Source of the DNA: a virus
Virus record (IMG/VR): IMGVR_UViG_3300031962_000010
Location: 1-39,569 of that record
Strand: one strand, 5' to 3'
Length of the DNA: 39,569 nt
Positions 36,972-39,569 of this stretch are shown one piece after another. A model generated the notes under the pieces. That model was given only the letters and a program-made list of their open reading frames with translations, ran no database searches and had not been told where the DNA came from. Positions within the stretch are counted from its first letter, which is position 1, and each line of letters opens with the position of its first letter. The translations under genes were made by a program, and so were the position numbers.

Positions 36972-37562
36972 TTAGACCGTTTCGATCACAAACTCTGTGA
37001 GCGCCACAACGGTTCCCGTCACGCTCGAACCATTCGTAGCGGTCATAGAAAAGTTAAGATTGGCAAGCGCCGGAATCGAAACGGCTGCGTTGGTAAGCGC
37101 AGCTCCAGCAACCAATATACCGCTCCCAAAAATACCGCTTTGATAGCCCACAAGAATTTTGCCAAGCGAATCCCAGAAGACTACGGCTTCTAGAAATCCG
37201 CCTCCCGAAGCTGTAGCCAATGATTGCGAAGTTACAGAGGCAATTTTGTTACCGCTGGTGATGGTCGTACCGACCTGGTTGCAATACATATTCATAATGA
37301 CGGTGGATGTGCCGCCAGTTGTGGCCTTGAATCCTGCACGAACCTTGAGAACTGAGCCGTCAAAACCCGAAAGAAAGCTCGGGGCGGTCGTCGCTCCAAG
37401 AATCTGGCCTGGGGGAAATGGTGCAAGGATGGCAGTGCCACCGGACTGCAAAGCAAAAAGCTGTTCGGTGGTCGCAACAAGTGTGATGGAGGGAACTGAA
37501 ATCGGTCCCTGCGACGGCGTGCCGCCGCCAACCATGCGCGCGATTACGTTTGCATTAGGCAT
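36972..37562 (-). CDS. Virion structural protein
   Basis: 196 residues: MPNANVIARMVGGGTPSQGP followed by beta strands (SITLVATTEQLFALQSGGTAIL; GSVLKVRAGFKATTGGTSTVIMNMYC) and a final AALTNAAVSIPALANLNFSMTATN. It shares its ribosome site (GGAGAC) and start context with the gene at 36498. Perhaps a decoration or spike protein; unnamed. Confidence 0.68.
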   Translation of the reverse strand: MPNANVIARMVGGGTPSQGPISVPSITLVATTEQLFALQSGGTAILAPFPPGQILGATTAPSFLSGFDGSVLKVRAGFKATTGGTSTVIMNMYCNQVGTTITSGNKIASVTSQSLATASGGGFLEAVVFWDSLGKILVGYQSGIFGSGILVAGAALTNAAVSIPALANLNFSMTATNGSSVTGTVVALTEFVIETV

Positions 37563-37574
37563 CGGTTGTCTCCC

Positions 37575-38555
37575 TTACACCAAACTCGCGTCCGGTTTGA
37601 AAATCCGGTAACGCAGGTTGACGGTATCGAGAATTTGCGTGAGGAAGACGTAGCGGTAAGAAACCGCCGCGCCAATCATTCCCGCAGGGTCGGCGATCTG
37701 TGGTCCGCCTCGAATCACGTTGATGCGGAACTGTTGCTTCGAGGGGTCTTCCACGCGCGAGGGACCCGAACCTTGCAGGTCCACCGCGCCAGCCGCGCCG
37801 CGTCCCACCACATAAGCGTAATAGAGCACGTTCGGCGCGCTGCCCGAAGTCGTTACGTTGGTGGTGGCCCAAATCTTGACGTTCTCGACCACCCCCACCG
37901 GGTCGTCAAACGGATTCGGCGGTTCGAGGAAAACCTTGGGGTCCGCCCACTTCATCAAGTCGATGAATCCGCCCGCCGTGTTGTCGCTCTTGATGTCGTA
38001 GACGATATACGGGTGCATGATGCAGTAATAATATTTATCGTCCTTGGGCCGCACATCCACGCCTTCAAGCAAGGCTTTGCAGCGCCGCAGGTCATCCACG
38101 GTCGCGAATGTGCCAAGAGTGGCGGGAGAGAGTACTGCGCTCGACTGCCCATCGAAAGCCGCTTTAATGATGGTGTCTACTGATAGACCGGCAGCATAGC
38201 CAAGCTGTTCGGCGGCATTCTGCACGATTGGATCGATAGCGGTTTCATCAAGGAGAGTCGAAACGGTAATGAAATCGGAATACTCGGAGACGGTGCCTGA
38301 GAGGGTCACAGTGCCGAGGGTGTTTGAGTTGGCGACCGTGCCTTCCGGTGCCGATGTGGTGTTAGCGCCAAGCAGGGTATAGCGGAACCACTGAACGGTC
38401 TTGCCCGAGCGCCGGGGAATCATGTCCGGCTCGCAAGCGTTGTAGAAGCGGAAACGCCGTTTGAGCTGGTCGAGTGCGCGCCGGTTGTACCAGACCGTTG
38501 CGAGATGCGCTAACCCAGCCGTGGTTGTTTGATTTCCGGCGGGTGAATAGGCCAT
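37575..38555 (-). CDS. Major capsid protein, N4-gp56-like
   Basis: 326 residues. N-terminus with LATVWYNRRALDQLKRRFRFYNAC, then RRSGKTVQWFRYTLLGANTTSAPEGT, VSEYSDFITVSTLLDETAIDPI, LGYAAGLSVDTIIKAAF, and C-terminal RVEDPSKQQFRINVIRGGPQIADPAG match N4-gp56 family capsid proteins (HK97 fold). Length fits. Adjacent genes are decoration-like, and a GT lies just upstream. Confidence 0.8.
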   Translation of the reverse strand: MAYSPAGNQTTTAGLAHLATVWYNRRALDQLKRRFRFYNACEPDMIPRRSGKTVQWFRYTLLGANTTSAPEGTVANSNTLGTVTLSGTVSEYSDFITVSTLLDETAIDPIVQNAAEQLGYAAGLSVDTIIKAAFDGQSSAVLSPATLGTFATVDDLRRCKALLEGVDVRPKDDKYYYCIMHPYIVYDIKSDNTAGGFIDLMKWADPKVFLEPPNPFDDPVGVVENVKIWATTNVTTSGSAPNVLYYAYVVGRGAAGAVDLQGSGPSRVEDPSKQQFRINVIRGGPQIADPAGMIGAAVSYRYVFLTQILDTVNLRYRIFKPDASLV

Positions 38556-38622
38556 TTAGATACACTCCAACTTTGAATTGGACTGTACCGTTCAGGAGGG
38601 ACACTCTTGAGTGGGTATGCGC

Positions 38623-39411
38623 TTACGTTGCCGTCGCGGGACTCGCTTGGGCAACCAGCGGGACGGTAGGACCTACCGCGTCCTCGATTTCAGAAACTAC
38701 GCCTGCCGGAGAATTCTTGTCAAGCGCGTATACCGAAATCCCATTATTTTTTCCATAGACCGATTCCGCCCATCCCCAAAGCATGGAAAGTTCCACGGAA
38801 TGGTAATGGCCGACCTTCACCGCCGTATTCCCGTAAATCTTGTGGCCTATCTCGCGCGCTTTGAAGCAGAACTGGATGTCTTCGGTGCCGACCATCCCTT
38901 GGTCTTCGTTGTAGACGTATTTGAAATAGGGATAGGGAACAGATCGCAAAAGGGATGGTCGAATGAAAATCACGCCGGTCCCGCATTTCGTCAGTTCATG
39001 GAATCCTGGCGGGAAAGATTTTACTGGCGAGCCGAGAACCATTTGCGCGGGTTCCACGTCCACACCCCAGCAGAGCGTCACTTTTGATGCGCTCTGGTCC
39101 CATAGATAAAACGTCGGCACGATGATTCCCGCATCGGCAGGCGCATCTTTCACGGTATCGAATAGATTCGCAGGCACGGCCATGTCGTTGTCGATCATGC
39201 ACACCCAATCGCAATCCGCATCCTTGAAGTTCTTACAGAAGACGTTTCGCCCGCTGGCCGCAGGCTGGAAATTATTTATCGGCACCATGCGAAAGGCATA
39301 GCCGGTCTGGAATGGTAGGTCGGCAAAGAATTGCGTGATGCTGGGATGATGCCAACCATGCCGCTCATAGGTTGAAAGTACGCCGCAGACAATCTTTAAT
39401 GGCTCAGACAC
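38623..39411 (-). CDS. Glycosyltransferase (GT-A, DND motif)
   Basis: 262 residues starting with GTG 39411. CDWVCMIDNDMAVP near residues 67-80 is the DxD-type metal site, preceded by an NxxxARNxxCKxF-like stretch (ASGRNVFCKNF), followed by IIVPTFYLWDQ, GTGVIFIRPSLLRSV and EDIQFCFKAREIGHKI, which fits GT2-type enzymes. It is directly upstream of the capsid gene. A role in decorating capsid or tail with sugar is inferred. Confidence 0.75.
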   Translation of the reverse strand: MSEPLKIVCGVLSTYERHGWHHPSITQFFADLPFQTGYAFRMVPINNFQPAASGRNVFCKNFKDADCDWVCMIDNDMAVPANLFDTVKDAPADAGIIVPTFYLWDQSASKVTLCWGVDVEPAQMVLGSPVKSFPPGFHELTKCGTGVIFIRPSLLRSVPYPYFKYVYNEDQGMVGTEDIQFCFKAREIGHKIYGNTAVKVGHYHSVELSMLWGWAESVYGKNNGISVYALDKNSPAGVVSEIEDAVGPTVPLVAQASPATAT

Positions 39412-39569
39412 TTAGCGAAAATCCCTCTTCTATAGCTTTGCCTCGCCAGTTTGATTCTCGCTCCCACCATCTTTTATTCCGGTCTCCTGCAATCCAACTC
39501 TTGCCATCCCAGCGCAAATTCCAATCACACATAGGACAAAAAGCTGATGCCCCTTCCTGTAAATCGATA
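39404..39569 (-). CDS. Partial gene, C-terminal end with CxxC
   Basis: The last 54 residues are visible, DLQEGASAFCPMCDW, then a Trp/Arg-rich end (RWWERESNWRG). The upstream part lies outside the window. Its TGA overlaps the GTG of the glycosyltransferase gene by 8 bases. A zinc knuckle is possible from CPMC. No family. Confidence 0.55.
   Translation of the reverse strand, partial: IDLQEGASAFCPMCDWNLRWDGKSWIAGDRNKRWWERESNWRGKAIEEGFSLSV

Noticed and set aside
1-39569. Circular closure of the window
   Set aside because: Joining the left edge to the right edge stops terL after 14 residues, and these do not look like the expected nuclease-domain continuation. The window is a fragment, not a closed genome.
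1-39569. tRNA genes and CRISPR arrays
   Set aside because: I saw no cloverleaf with a T-loop GGTTCGA-type core and no regular spacer-repeat array; a tRNA scan program could still find a diverged one.

Overview
The window is most of a temperate bacteriophage genome or prophage. No bacterial housekeeping gene is visible. The phage evidence is a large terminase subunit (running off the left edge), an N4-gp56-like major capsid protein, a stack of virion and tail genes, a tail fibre, an endolysin/holin/spanin-like lysis cassette, a tyrosine integrase, and a recombination module (YqaJ-type exonuclease, annealing-type protein, RusA-like resolvase). There is no tape-measure or sheath gene, and tail-nozzle and ejection-like proteins are present, so a short-tailed (podovirus-like) particle is the best guess. 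The portal gene is not visible and should lie just outside the window. Promoters are sigma70-like, Shine-Dalgarno sites are AAGGAGG-like and DnaA boxes are canonical, so the host is an ordinary bacterium; its phylum cannot be read from the sequence.

Layout. (1) 1-8899, minus strand: terminase, several small virion or cargo proteins, a methyltransferase and a glycosyltransferase, then conserved hypotheticals. Two promoters (about 7742-7770 and 8908-8937) carry the same 12-bp palindromic site between -35 and -10. (2) 9160-10658, plus strand: a terminase-small-subunit-like gene, then a promoter and an operon of four small genes. Its two main intergenic gaps each hold what looks like a complete permuted (type II) hammerhead ribozyme. 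A structured 3' RNA and a terminator follow. (3) 10959-16071, minus strand: the early-left operon. From its promoter outwards it encodes a ribbon-helix-helix regulator, an excisionase-like HTH protein, a microprotein, the exonuclease, the annealing-type protein, zinc proteins, a RusA-like resolvase, and then a DnaA-box cluster that looks like a replication origin. (4) 16093-20105, plus strand: the early-right operon with small membrane proteins, a triple-HTH protein, zinc-finger proteins and tandem paralogues, ending with the integrase, which has its own promoter. (5) 20102-39569, minus strand: lysis cassette, ejection and tail proteins, tail fibre, head genes, and a glycosyltransferase beside the capsid gene.

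How it works together. The divergent promoters at 16.04-16.12 kb form the early/lysogeny switch, with palindromic CGTATACG and repeated ATACGAAAAT sites between them. Late genes are on the minus strand in two blocks that would join across the missing segment (terminase, then portal, then capsid). Very short ATGA, GTGA or TTGA overlaps link most neighbouring genes. Many genes were missed by simple length or start-codon cut-offs: the GTG-started terminase and about a dozen proteins under 60 residues.

The most striking observation is the pair of hammerhead-like ribozymes at 10038-10094 and 10353-10407. They have an identical core and seven compensatory base-pair changes across three helices. In the second copy the ribozyme runs from the stop codon of one gene to the start codon of the next.
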